Assembly (NCBI GenBank): GCA_007644065.1
Contig: VJWN01000001.1
Location: forward strand, 14,340-78,339
DNA from: Margaritispora aquatica
Lineage: Eukaryota > Ascomycota > Leotiomycetes > Helotiales > Discinellaceae
Length of the DNA: 64,000 nucleotides
Direction: 5' to 3'
This document shows, piece by piece, positions 9,607 to 21,511 of the stretch. A program made the position numbers and the translations under genes. The notes beneath the pieces are model-generated. The model was not told where the DNA came from. It worked only from the letters and a program-made list of their open reading frames with translations, and did no database searches. How positions within the stretch are numbered: the stretch's first letter is position 1; each line of letters starts with the position of its first letter.

Positions 9607-11799
9607 AGTTACCGAATGGTACTTAACATCGTATCGATGTCTGTGTTTGTATTAACTCTCTTTCGGGCGAATTTCTGTTGCTGGCGTGGCGACTTCTGTC
9701 CCAGTACCATCTCGATTTCTTTTTCCTGGCTTGATTCTTTGCAACGACTCCAATATCACCACCTTGGGCAAAGCTAGATGCTGCCATCCCAAGCATTGAT
9801 TCTGAAATCACGGTCTCCTTCCGTGATCCGCCCGTACGATCAAATCATCTAGATGTTGTCAAGTCAAGGACTTCCTCTCGCACATTGCATCGCGTTTGAA
9901 AGTCAATACCACAGAGATCAAGATCCACCATTTTTGGAGCTTTCGACCAGCATTTCCTTCCGCACCACCTATCTTCGGCACTTGGCAGATCCGAAGGATA
10001 TCTCTAAAATATTATCTGACCTCCAACGGTGCTGTAAAGATGTCAGTAATTGTTTTGAACTTGGGGTCTAGAACTTACTGGAGGATAGCACCACGGAATT
10101 GTCGAGGTGGGCACAAGGAGAAACACCAAAGCTGGTGAAGACCGTCGAGAGTTCCGGGCTCTCAATCACTCAAATGGGGAGTATGAAGCCATTCTGTTTT
10201 GTTTCTGCTTGTTGGTTTTGGTGGTTGGTGAAGAGGTGTAGAGGGACGTCTGGAGTTATAGGTCTTGGCTCGTGAACCCATGACCCTGTCTTGAACCTCG
10301 GTCCAGATGTTGAGACAGATATGAAAATCATAAACCAAATTGATCTGCCTCATTCAGAGATCATAGATGATTTGCAACTAAAGCTATCCTCTCCCTCATC
10401 GATACCTTCATGCCGCCAAGTCGCCCTAAATGTCTTCCTTATGTCTTTAATTCTTGTGTATCGTATATATATATATATATTTTTCTTTCGATATATGACC
10501 ACCTTCCCAGCCAACTCGGACGTTTTGCACGGTGTTGCAAACTTAGGCTCCAGAGCAACATGCAGAGGATTCAAATTCTTTTCCTTGATCTAATGCTTGA
10601 TCTTCTGGTTACCCTTGATTTTAAGGTCCCCGTAGGAAGATGGCTTTCAAGCTCTGATATGTAATATCAAAGTATGATTGGGTAAAGCAATAGCGTTGGG
10701 AACCGAAGTGTCATGTGCAGAGCGAAAAGCCTTTGACAGCCAGCCTAAGTGGGAGTACTCATCCGGAAGAAGTTCAACTTCAGCGTAACCAGACTTTATA
10801 CCTTGATGAAGTCGCTTTATAGCTTGACGACGTGCTTTTTTGATGGTCTTAATAGCCTCTGATGGAGAATTAAACTCAGTCACCAAGAGATATACGCCTT
10901 TCAGAACTTATTTGTTAGTGAACTTATCCCAGCGAGCATAGACAGAGACATTGCTCTTTACTCTGATCAATTTCGTAGTCTTTAACTCCCTTCCAGTGTA
11001 CTTTGTTTGCCGAGGACGTGTCGAGTTTGTTTCTCGCTTAGGACAGGTTATCGTAATTGGGTAATACAGAATGTTGAGGAAGAAATGTGACCAAGGTGAA
11101 TTCAACCCGAAGCTGAAGTGAGGGAATGCAAGGTGAGCGGAAGTAAAGTAAGTTATAGGGAACTTTGTCTGAGGAATAAGGCAAAAATGAAATCGTGACA
11201 GACTTACAATGAGATCAGTGCCTTAAAGCTGAGGTGAGTGAATGTGAAGTGAGGCAAAGATGAAGCTATGGTCGATTTGGTGAAAGAACAATTACGATAT
11301 GATACGATTGGGAAGAACAAGATCAACACGCCAGCAGTGGATCTTTGCCACCCCTCTGGCCATTGAGCTCTCGGATACGCCAATTGGAGCTGAATCTTTT
11401 TGAACCAAATTGTGGGTGGGACTATCTTGCGGGGATTTGCGTTGTTGTGAAGTGGAGAGGTAATGCGAGGGTTTGCAGACGAATTAGATGTTAGTGATAC
11501 CGATGTGGACTATAAAACAAAAACGAAGATGTATCAACGTAATTGCCAAGGCACTTGACTTTATGTTAGGAACGAAATTATTGTTATACATGAAATGCCC
11601 CTGAGATGGCGCCAGACTTTTCGAGCAATATGCAAGGGGATACTTGAACAGCCATGGATCTAGTTTGAAAGCGCGGCAATGAGTTGAAGTTAGAGATACT
11701 GTAAGCAGGATATGGATTATGTATATACTAGCAGCGCCTACTTCTGCAACTTTATCCCGGTACCCTTCAAAGCATGACCTATACGGAATTAACCATGTT
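9607..11799. other. Gene-free stretch
   Basis: No supported gene. A short minus-strand frame at 10647-10886 has protein-like composition (AIKTIKKARRQAIKRLHQGI), but it lacks an ATG and neighbours; it may be a fragment. A dinucleotide TA run lies at 10464-10481. Confidence 0.4.
10464..10481. repeat. (TA)9 microsatellite
   Basis: An uninterrupted TA dinucleotide run in non-coding sequence, followed by a T tract. Confidence 0.8.
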
Positions 11800-14127
11800 T
11801 TAACCAAGCTTAGCATGCGTTTCTTCAAATGTATCATCTTCTCCAACACAGATTCTGTAAGACAACTTGGCATATTCTACAGCCTGTGCCGCAAGGTCCG
11901 GAGCCACCAATTGATACGCGCCACACAAAACTGCCCAGCAATCTATGTTGCCATCCATAAATAAACCCCATTGCTTGATGACCATTGGTACACCAATCTT
12001 GTGCGGCAAGTTTCTTCCTTTAATAACGTAACTAAGAGAGAAAAGCGACTTCAATGCGAAGTTGATCGCCTTAACCGGTTCCTTTCGCAACATATACGTC
12101 TGCGCGAGATGCAGGTAGAGATCCCAGACATAAATACGAGGCACTTGGGAAGCTAACTGAATGTACTGGTTGTCCATCGCTACAATTAAGCTTTCAATCT
12201 TAGATAGATTTGCTTTGAAGCCTGCTTTGAAATACTGGACAACTTTAGCTCTTTGTTCCTTTCTGCTCTTGAGGATATTTATATCTGTGGTTTGATCATC
12301 CAAACACATGGGGCAGTCAAATTTAAAGCCCCAGTTCTCAAGTTCCTTTTGGCGGTCGCTAATTTCTTCTGCAATCGGAGGGTGGTACCAAAAATTGATC
12401 TCTGTGTTAGGAGCAAGGTCACAAGTAGCTCGGACTATCATTATATCTCCGATGAAAGCACGTCGAGCATTACTGTGGCAACTATGGTTGATGTGTGAAG
12501 CCAGGGGCCAGACACCACAGGAATGGAACTGTCTTTCGATGGTTTTTTTGACTGCGTCGCTCTGTAGGTGAGTATGGCGGGAAGACAAGGGACAGCCAAA
12601 ACAATTCAAAGCTATAACCCGCTCCACAAAGAATCTGGATTGATTAGTACAGTTAAATATCAATATAAGAGCAATTTCTTACGTTTCAATCACAGGTGTA
12701 TTGTCGACCGTACAAAAGCCAAGCGATTGGTAAGATCCGTGATGAAGACCAGTGATAGTTGGAGCGAAAGAAGGAGTTTTGTAGATTTTCTGAGAAATCA
12801 TTTGGATAAGTTCAGATTGAGCTCCCATGGTCATTTTGTCTCTTTCTACGTCAATTAGCAACGTCAGTTTATTATATTGGTCAGATGTTTCCTCTGTATC
12901 ATCGGCGATATAGGCATGGGCAAAGGCCTTCTCGCAAGGAAGAAGATCGCCGGCCGTGATGGCTTTAGTTGTGAACAAACCTCGTCCTCGAACGCCAGAT
13001 TCTCTGATAGCAACTGAGCCAATATATGTAGCATGGTCTAGATGTGGAGGGCGGAATTTGGCAGCTTCCATGTATAACTGATTGAATCTGAATATACCAG
13101 TCCTCTGTTCCTGAAGTCGCTCCTTGGCTCGTAGAAGTTCTTTTTTGGCCTCCAGATTATCTGGGTATTGCGAACGAAGTGTTGTCAGAACTTCGCAACA
13201 TTCTTCGAATTTTTCAAGGCTGTAAAGTGCTTGGGCTTTACGATACAAAGCCTTTTCCACCGGTTTGGGGCCCAAAACCATGGGCTCAAGATCAGCAAGC
13301 GCAGCATCAAAGTTCTCATTTTTGAGGATAGCAAGAGAACGATTCAGCTTTATCGTTTGGGCCTCTCCGTCTTCCGATGTGAAGGTTAAAGCTCTGGAAT
13401 ATCTGATAATTTGTTACTATCTGATAACGGTCTAACATTGACGAAAGATCTCACGATTCAATAGCAGCTTGGTATTTATACGCATTGAAGTACTTGTTGC
13501 CTTCCATCCTTAGATAGTTTGCAGAAACTTCACGATCCTCCAACTTTGACTGCCAACAGGATGGGAGCCGCTGATCATATCTCGGGATAAACATGATGTC
13601 AGAAGGATGGTCAATGCGAAGCCCATAACCGCCGTCGGACATCAATTTCAGGTAAGGTTCTTTGACAATACGACTGTTCCTTCATGAAGGATATTTTCGG
13701 CAGGGCGTGTATACTCCTCTTCTTGATAGTATAGCTGCAGCATAACAGCATCGCGATTCTCATCTTCCACAATAGCCATAACAGCGGTCATTCTATCTGG
13801 TGGTGTAATAGATCTTAACATGATATACTTCTCTCTGTGATGGGTCTCTAGGAGCAGATTTTTGATCATGACTTTGTGCAAGTCATTGATAGAGCGAAAA
13901 CACGGACTGTAAGCGGGAGGAATGAAAGCAGATCGTAGGTTGACGCTAGCTCTGCCCTGTTGACGACCCATCATAAGTCGAAATCGGAATTGGATTGCGA
14001 GTTTATCGCGAGATTTTCTTTCTTTGATCGTCTGGCCAATACGAGTTTGTGCATTTTGAAGAGTTTTTTTCATGTTAATGAGCAGTTCCGTAAGGTGCGG
14101 GATATTAGACACATTGTGGGTATCCAT
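11800..14127 (-). pseudogene. TPR-SET domain protein with a one-base frameshift
   Basis: Three exons: 13455-14127, 12683-13402 and 11800-12634, all with clean GT..AG junctions. The ATG at 14127 starts MDTHNVSNIPHL. The order is an N-terminal conserved region, TPR helices (GNKYFNAYKYQAAIESYSRAL), then a SET domain from RESGVRGRGLFTT through the NHSC motif (ASHINHSCHSNARR), with a CPMC post-SET cysteine pair and a C-terminal helical region. This matches the SMYD-like protein methyltransferases common in fungi. Within exon 1 the frame breaks at 13659/13660: upstream reads HEGTVVLSK, and the conserved continuation EPYLKLMSDGGYGLR is one base out. A single missing G would restore the expected family sequence. 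Everything else looks intact, so this is either a recent inactivation or an assembly error. Confidence 0.75.
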
Positions 14128-14910
14128 TTTGTTTGTTCACAAAAAGCGTTGTCAAGAAACGCTGTTGCATTTGTAATGGGAGCTTTTCAAAAGATCACTG
14201 CCTGTTGTAAAGGAATAGAGGATGTTTCTGGCAATCATTAGCACTGCCCTAATTTTACTACACTTCGAACTATGTTAGCCACTTTCGGAAGCGGAATCAT
14301 CTCAGTCGATCAATCAACTGTTGCCCACCAAATACAAAGTGTGATGACCCCTTGCCCTAATAGACTTACAAGTTTGTCAAGAATGTGGGATTACAAGGCC
14401 AGATCTACAGGGCACTAACCCCGCACTCGAGCTGCAGAGCCCGATACTGTGGCACTTGCAGCAAATCAGCATAGTGACAGCCAGGCTATCATTGATTGGA
14501 TTGAGATACGGGAGTAAGACTCGAACAAGTTTCGAATAATAAATTACATTCCAAGGACTTCCCATATCCGTTGAGGAAACACGAATTCGACACCACATAA
14601 TCACAAGCACCAATAGATTGCTGACTTTGAAAGAAGATCTATGCGCCATTATAGCAGGGGCAAAATATATGCACTTATTTTTGCATTCACTGTCCGCCTG
14701 GACTTGTCAGCTCAGACCGTCGCTAGTGATACTGAGAAGCTTCGATAGTCATTAGGGACAACAAGGCTTATTGGGAATTCACCCCCTCCTCTTGGTGTGC
14801 TAAGCGAGCCCCGTCGTTTGAGGTCGCCGAGGTAGAGTCTACGAAACGCAACTCCTCCGACTACACATTTAGCACGCTTCTGACCATCGCATACTCATTA
14901 TTTCCTTAAT
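14128..14910. other. Intergenic region
   Basis: It should hold the promoter of the SET gene at its left end. A 90-codon minus frame at 14377-14649 shows no domain, so I treat it as chance. Confidence 0.4.
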
Positions 14911-17180
14911 CATGTCAAAAAAAAGGATAGGGAAGCCAAAGGACGGAAGGTCTGGCTGGAAGATGAGGCAAAGAGAAAGGAGGACGCAGGGAAGCTGAAC
15001 TTGACTGTTGTAAATATCAAAGGAGTCTCGTGACTTTACCAGATGGAGTCGCCCAAAGAATCAACGATGCAATCGAGGCAAAACTGCAGAGCGTTCGAGA
15101 TGTCGCCAACAAATCCAACGAAGAGTTGGCGGAAAGAATCAAAGACTTGACAGCCAGTGTGGATGGTGGGTTCGCAGCTTTAACGGGTGGTGTTGATGAG
15201 AAGCACGTGAATTAGAAGGATGAAGTCAAGCTCCTGATCGACGCTGTCTTGGCAGAGGTGAAGAATGATGTGAGCACAACAGATGACCAAACAGATCGCG
15301 GCAAGCCTGAAGAGGTTGTTGAAGGAAATCATGAAGGCATCTAAAGTATCAAAGGAAGATATGAAAAAGTCTTTCGAAGGTGCCAAAAAGAAAATCAACA
15401 TCCCGGCACTGTTGGGAAACAGATCTAGCTCTCCGTCGCTGACAGCCTTGCTCAATCATATCATTACAGATGTAGGCCAAATAAATACAAACATCGAAGC
15501 GATTGAGACTAGTACCAAATCTGTGTCTGATAGTGTTGGTCTTCTGGTTCTACAAGCCACTCTGAACTCTCGTCCCTGAAGACCACCAATTCACACAAGT
15601 CAGACAAAGTGAAGTCCATCAAGGATAGAATGGGCGAGTCGGAGATGGGCGCGAAAGTTCTGCCAGCGATTGGGGAGCTCTAGATCAAATCAGATAGCGT
15701 GGAGACGAGAACTACTGATACTATAACCACCACTAAGGAGATCAAGAACAAAATCACTTTATTGCACGACCGCCTAGGACATTCGGTGGAAGCAACAATT
15801 TGTTTGTTGCTGTCGAAGCGGCGACAGTGAAAGTAGGTGAACTAAGAGAGACGCTGGACATGATTCGTAGCACTGTAAATGAGCCATAGGCACTTCTTCT
15901 TCGACTAGTACTACCATTCTCTTCGGGACTCAAGAAATTTAGTCTCAAATTCAGAACAACAACGCCTTCGCTACACGCATTGATACTCTAGAGATTAATG
16001 CATGAGCTACAGAGTCACAGTGGACAGAGATCAAGTCCAGCATCAGGACGATGGACAAGAAACCTGGAAGTACTGAAACCACAGACAGCAGCATCATTTC
16101 AGGCCTGGAGGAGTTTTTGACCCAGACAACCGAGATGAGTACCAAAATCTGAACCAGTGTCGGAGAAGCTAACGATGGGGTGTTATTGCTCAACTTCTCG
16201 GCATCAAAAACATTACATCTGGTGTAGAAACCAAATCGAACGGCATGAAGATATACAGTACAACTTTGAATGAGCGGATTGGCGAGTTCACCAAGAAGAA
16301 CAATGTACTATGTACACTGTCTGAGATCAAGAAGTCGACTGCAGATATCAGTACCAAGAATAAGGAGATCAAAACAGTGATTGCTTCCATTTATGGTAAA
16401 GTAGGTCACCTGGAATGGCAGCAGGATTGATTGATAAGGTCAAAACAATAAAGCAGAACGTCGCTATAATCAAGGAAACGATTGGAGCACTAACGGCTAG
16501 TAACACTATTACCTCACATTACATCCTGCCAAAAAGTGGATACAGACAGCGTTGTCGAGGAGACTAAGTCTAGAGCAAATAAATCCAAGAGATCGAAAGA
16601 GGCAATTAAAGAGCCTTTGAATGGAAAAATAGTTCCCACACCCTTTCTTCTTTAGCTACTGTCGCCAGTAGCATGGACAAGAAGTTTGGCAAGATGAAAG
16701 AGGGAGAAGACTTCTTGCTCGCGATCTCCAAGGTGAAGGGCAAGCAAAGCTAGTGAGATGAGTGAGAAAATGGATGTATAAACTGCTGAAGAAAAACTTC
16801 TCGAAGTGTATTAAAGCTGTCACAGAAGCATCCACGACAATGGTCAGACGAATTGGGCCAGCTCGTGTGACTTACCGAGAAGACGAGCATACCCTTTTCG
16901 CGACATTTTCAAGACTGAAGGACGAGATGAGGGAAGTCGAGGAGAATGTCAGGCCATGGAATAAGACACGTCTTTATGTCAAGCAATAAGCCGGGTGCTT
17001 GAATCGCATGATGCCATAGAGAAAGCCTTTAGACTTGATCCTGAAGTGGGGATGGAACGCATCATTTCGAAGCTTGATGAAGTGTGTAACACCATTTTTC
17101 AGGAAAACCCCTTGAAAATCACGACATCAACACTTGGAGCAGCATCAAATCGGACGTAGTGTGCCTTAAAGATTTGATTG
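14911..17180 (+). pseudogene. Decayed coiled-coil protein gene
   Basis: A likely start (ATG TCA followed by eight A) leads, after one frame slip in the A run, to KDREAKGRKVWLEDEAK. Further coding-like blocks follow in changing frames: RINDAIEAKLQSVRDVANKS (from about 15030), LKRLLKEIMKASKVSKED (15.3 kb), SDSVETRTTDTITTTKEIKN (15.7 kb), VKVGELRETLDMIRSTV (15.85 kb), EIKKSTADISTKNKEIK (16.3 kb) and RLKDEMREVEENV (16.9 kb). Many are heptad-like with repeated T/S-K-E-I-K motifs, suggesting an ancestral long coiled coil built of repeats. In-frame stops at about 15213, 15681 and 15886, and several shifts, show decay. The family is not recognised. Confidence 0.5.
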
Positions 17181-19534
17181 GAGCAAAGTTATTGTTATGA
17201 GCATTGGGTGGGACGAGATGAATAGTGAAGGTAATGAAACGATTAACTATCTTCCGTTCTGGCTTTCGTTGACAGACTTCCTACATTGGGAGGTTCTTCC
17301 CAGTAAAAGGGCCAACAACAATGACTCTGTCTCCCGATCTGCCTTTCGATTTAGTGATGATACTGAGGTGAGCTCGAATTAACTTGGGGGGAAGGCCATT
17401 GGTCTTCATCATCGATTCAAACTACCAATATGGTTTCAACCTAGCAGTAGACTTCCTCGTAAAATCAACGTATCGAAGGGCAAGTGCTCTTGCAAAACCG
17501 CATTCAAAATCGTATCCTCTCCAGTCTGAAGATGCAAGCCATGAGCTCATGGCAGAATAGACCGGTCAGCTTTGAGTGTCTCCTCCAGCTTCATGCCTCA
17601 AGCATCCGTAGTTCCAATCAATTCAAACTTTCTTCCTATATAAAAAGCGCCAACAAGCGTACCCAGAGCCTTCAATTTGTCTTCAGCCTCCTCGAGTGTG
17701 TATTTGTACGTCCCAGTGTAAAGAATCTGCACATCTTTTTGAACATATCCACCAACATAATCCTCCATTTTCAAGGCCCACGAACCAATGCCGGTGAGTG
17801 AAAAGCTCTTTCGAATAGATTCAGGGGATTATTCGAGGAGTGATCAAACAATTTCGACTCTGATCTTGTTGTGAGTGGCTAGGCTAATTTTAAACCCACC
17901 CAACAGCCTGGGTTCCGTCAGCTTATTTTGCAAACATAGCGATAGACTGACTATAGATAATCCGCAGATGGGAGTTTATATGCAGCTGGTTTGAGGGCCG
18001 TTATTGGAAGATGTTGCAGATAGACTGGTTGGGAAGTTGAGATGTTTGTGGCAGGGGAAGCAGCTGTAGGAACAGCATCAGTTACCTCAAATGGCAACAG
18101 CAGAAAAGAAACGAAGATGACTATCCATTCATCCCGCTACTTCTACAGATCCCTCATCTATCTTCTGGCTTCCTCATTGTCTGCAGAAGAGCCAAAGAGG
18201 TTGTGGTCTGTGACATTGGAAGAGGCTATCAATGTATTCAAAGTCATCCATAGATAGGCATTATTGCCACGACGTCCACAGAAAAATCTCATCCAGACGT
18301 GTTAGTATAGACCTGTAATTCATCGCTCTGGCGTGAAGTGAAGGGAACAGCAAGACCCAATTGCCGTAGCATAGATACGGCTTTTCTTTGATGATTCCAA
18401 GTTCTCCACCCCACACCTATGACCACCTTTCTATACCAGATGATGTACTCAGGTAAAGGTGACTTTATAACCGATACCATACACGCATTAACCTCTCCCT
18501 CGACTTTCAAGCTCCGTCCTACTATATAGGTCAACAGCAAGCTGCTCTGCCCCAAGACCTTCTCAACAGCCTCAGAGCAAACTTGTAAAACGGAGAAGCT
18601 TGCCCTGAACAGTCTGCCTAGCTACACAGTACAGACGATAACTTACTACCCATGAAGTGGAAGGTTGAACCGAACGACTGCTTGAAAATACACATTGATG
18701 GATTCGCGGTCGTTTCGATCGTTGGTGGGATATTTACAAACAAACAGTTGACGAGCGTAAGAGACCAATTTGGGCAAGGAAATTCTCACAGATGATCAAG
18801 CTCAGAACGGATATGAAATGAAGTTTGATTTCTGTCTTCTATGTACTGGACCACTTGGAAGTTGAAACGAGATCACCTCATTCATTGACTTGCACAGAAA
18901 ATAGAGGATCACACAACTGAATGCCTCCAACTTATTTACGTGCATGGAGAGAGTTCTAGATAGAGGCTACTTCTTCGATCACTTGTGACACTGACATCCA
19001 CGCTTGAGCTTCAAGCACCTTTGTTCCCATCATCCAGTTTCATGGCACTCGGTCAAGCTATTTAAGGGTTTACCTCGATAGGATAGCGGCGACATGTTGC
19101 GTGGATGCACATCATGCTTTGAGTGTAGATGGCACCAAAATGACATAAGAAGATGTTTAATAGTAAACGTTAAGAACCGAAACATGTATGTAGTGTAAAA
19201 TCAGGATTGGTGCGAAATCTATCGGCTAATCAAAAGGCAGGGTTGCTAATTGTGGAGAGGATTTAGCGAGGTTGCCCTCGTGATGCTCTTTCTGGTAGCC
19301 GGCCCGTGGCAGCCATAGGGATCCGCAATGACAGATATAGAAAGTTATATAACCATGTTCCGAGAGCTCGGGAGGACTCCATCCATGGCAAGAATAGAGT
19401 ATGTCCGTACTAATAAGAGTAGTACATCAGCCGAGGCGACTTGGTCAGCTTTAATAAATACTCTGCTATCCGCTCAAGATAATGCTTGAGCTTTGGTGTT
19501 GAAAAGGCCGTTGGCGCGAGAGAAAACTGACGAA
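17181..19534. other. Gene-free stretch
   Basis: No frame longer than about 105 codons and none with a recognisable product. The last few hundred bases are presumably the promoter of the downstream esterase gene. Confidence 0.45.
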
Positions 19535-21238
19535 ATGATTTCCATTCATTTCTTGACAGCCTTGATATCCCTCGCTTCCCTTAGCAATGCGCTCACTTCA
19601 ACCCTCCAACAGGTGACGGGCTTCACGTCCGGTCCTACTGCTGCTGGAATGTATGTATACATACCAACGACCAAGCTTGCTTCTGCTCCCATCATCGTTG
19701 CAATCCACTATTGCACAGGTAGTGCGAATGCTTATTTCACCGAGCATAATTATCCTGCCTGTAAGTCCATTAAAAATCCCACTTCTCTTATTTTCATTTT
19801 CATTTCTTTGCAATGATAAAAGAGTTCCGAAACTACCTCGCACATCACAATCCAGCTTCAGCGTTGAACTTGTGTTATTGAATGCATTTTCATCACAACT
19901 AATTCTCATTGTTCATAATTAGATGCCGATACGTATGGCTACATCATCATATACCCCGATGCACCCTCGTCCGGAAACTGCTGGGATGTTGCCTCTCTCA
20001 CGAGTTTGACGCACAACGCAGGCGGTGACAGCTTGACTATCGTGAACATGGTCAAATACGCGGTAGCAAATTACGGCGGCGATATAACAAGAGTGTATGC
20101 CACCGGGTCCAGCTCTGGCGGCATGATGACGAATGTACTGTCCGGGGCATATCCCGATGTGTTCAAAGCGTGCACTGTGTACTCTGGAGTTGGCGATGGA
20201 TGCTTTTATATGCCGGGGGCAACGGCTGGCACAGAACCTTGGTGGAACGCAACTTGTGCTACTGGATTCAGTGTGGCGACCGCCCAGCAGTGGGGCGATA
20301 TAACAAGGAGCTATTACCCAGGCTACACTGGAAGTTATCCTCGAATGGCAATGTGAGCATTCTCCTGATCCTATGTGCTGTGATTAACTGCAACGAAATT
20401 GATAAAACTAACGGGTGGCTGCAGATATCATGGCACTTCCGACTTCTGGGTCACATATGCGAATTTAGCAGAGACTCTAAAACAGTGGTCAAATGTATTG
20501 GGTGTCTCCTTCGCACGAAACATCACTGACACGCCAATTGCTGGGTATACGAAGATGGTATATGGAGATGGTACTAAATTGGTTGGATTCTCAGGCCTAA
20601 ATGTCGGGTACGTATATTTCGTCTGGCGACTTTACTAAAAGCCTGTAGCATCAGAGCCCGTGTATCTAGCTTGCGGCTACTCTTAGCGGCTTGTCATATG
20701 TACTAATCGAATCGCCAGGCACACGGTTCCAGTCCGAGAACTAGATGATCTTGCATGGTTTGGACTGAGCCCCCTTCCAGGCTCACTTTCATCTTCAAGC
20801 TCAGTCAGCTCATCGACAAAAACTACTTCATCAACGCTAACTACCTCGACTAAACCTTCCACCGCAACTACATCAACGTCTTCCAAAACATCGTCAGCGG
20901 CTTCGTCTTCAAAATTATCATCGTCGTCTGTGACTACTTCAACACGATCATCGTCTTCGACCAAGGCCAGTACGACACTTGTGACAAGCACGAGCACGAC
21001 GTCATCGGTGGCTAGTTCAACTAGTGCAATTCCCCGCTGGGGTCAATGGTAAAGCATACAACATCATGAATTGAGCAAATGTTGACGTTCCATAGTGGAG
21101 GCTCTCCTTGGACGGGCTCGACAACTTGTGAGGCGCCATATACGTGTGTTTTCTTCACAGTGTGGTATTCACAAGTAAGTCAAACTGTCTCATCCTAAAG
21201 AAATTGATCTAACAGGATATTCTCTATAGTGTACCTAG
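19535..21238 (+). CDS. Secreted CE1-type esterase (acetylxylan/feruloyl esterase) with CBM1
   Basis: Six exons: 19535-19760, 19923-20352, 20425-20607, 20719-21048, 21096-21174, 21230-21238. The ATG at 19535 starts a signal peptide (MISIHFLTALISLASLSNA). The esterase domain has the nucleophile elbow ATGSSSGGMM, the acidic residue in HGTSDFW and the catalytic histidine in GHTVPVRE, as in PHB-depolymerase-type CE1 enzymes. A long Ser/Thr linker (about residues 300-385) leads to a C-terminal carbohydrate-binding module 1: WGQCGGSPWTGSTTCEAPYT then WYSQCT and stop, with the expected four cysteines. The CBM1 is split over three exons, which hides it from simple frame searches. It probably de-esterifies hemicellulose outside the cell. 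Acetyl versus feruloyl specificity cannot be told. Confidence 0.93.
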
Positions 21239-21511
21239 TGGGTGTCTTGAGTCTCAAGTAAGACTATATCAATCAAGTAGATTCTAAAGAACAAAAGTTA
21301 GAAACACAGCAGAGAGGGAGTTATTAACCCCTGGAACATTCTGAATTATGGATGCATATTGAGAGAAAGTTATCGACACTAGTGAAGTTCAGTATAATTG
21401 CTCCTCTTCTAAGCCTACAGCACGTCACTGAAGCTCGACTTCAGAAGATTACCTTGAGCCTTCATCACCAAAGCGATTCTTCTTGCACATTTCCACGATT
21501 GAAAAGCCAAC

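Noticed and set aside
10647..10886. 79-codon minus-strand frame with basic helix
   Set aside because: No ATG, no splice partner and no recognised family; at most a gene fragment.
14377..14649. 90-codon minus-strand frame
   Set aside because: No conserved motif or start context; composition is that of intergenic DNA.
20683..20997. 104-codon acidic minus-strand frame
   Set aside because: It is the reverse reading of the Ser/Thr linker of the CE1 esterase, whose codon bias creates open acidic antisense frames.
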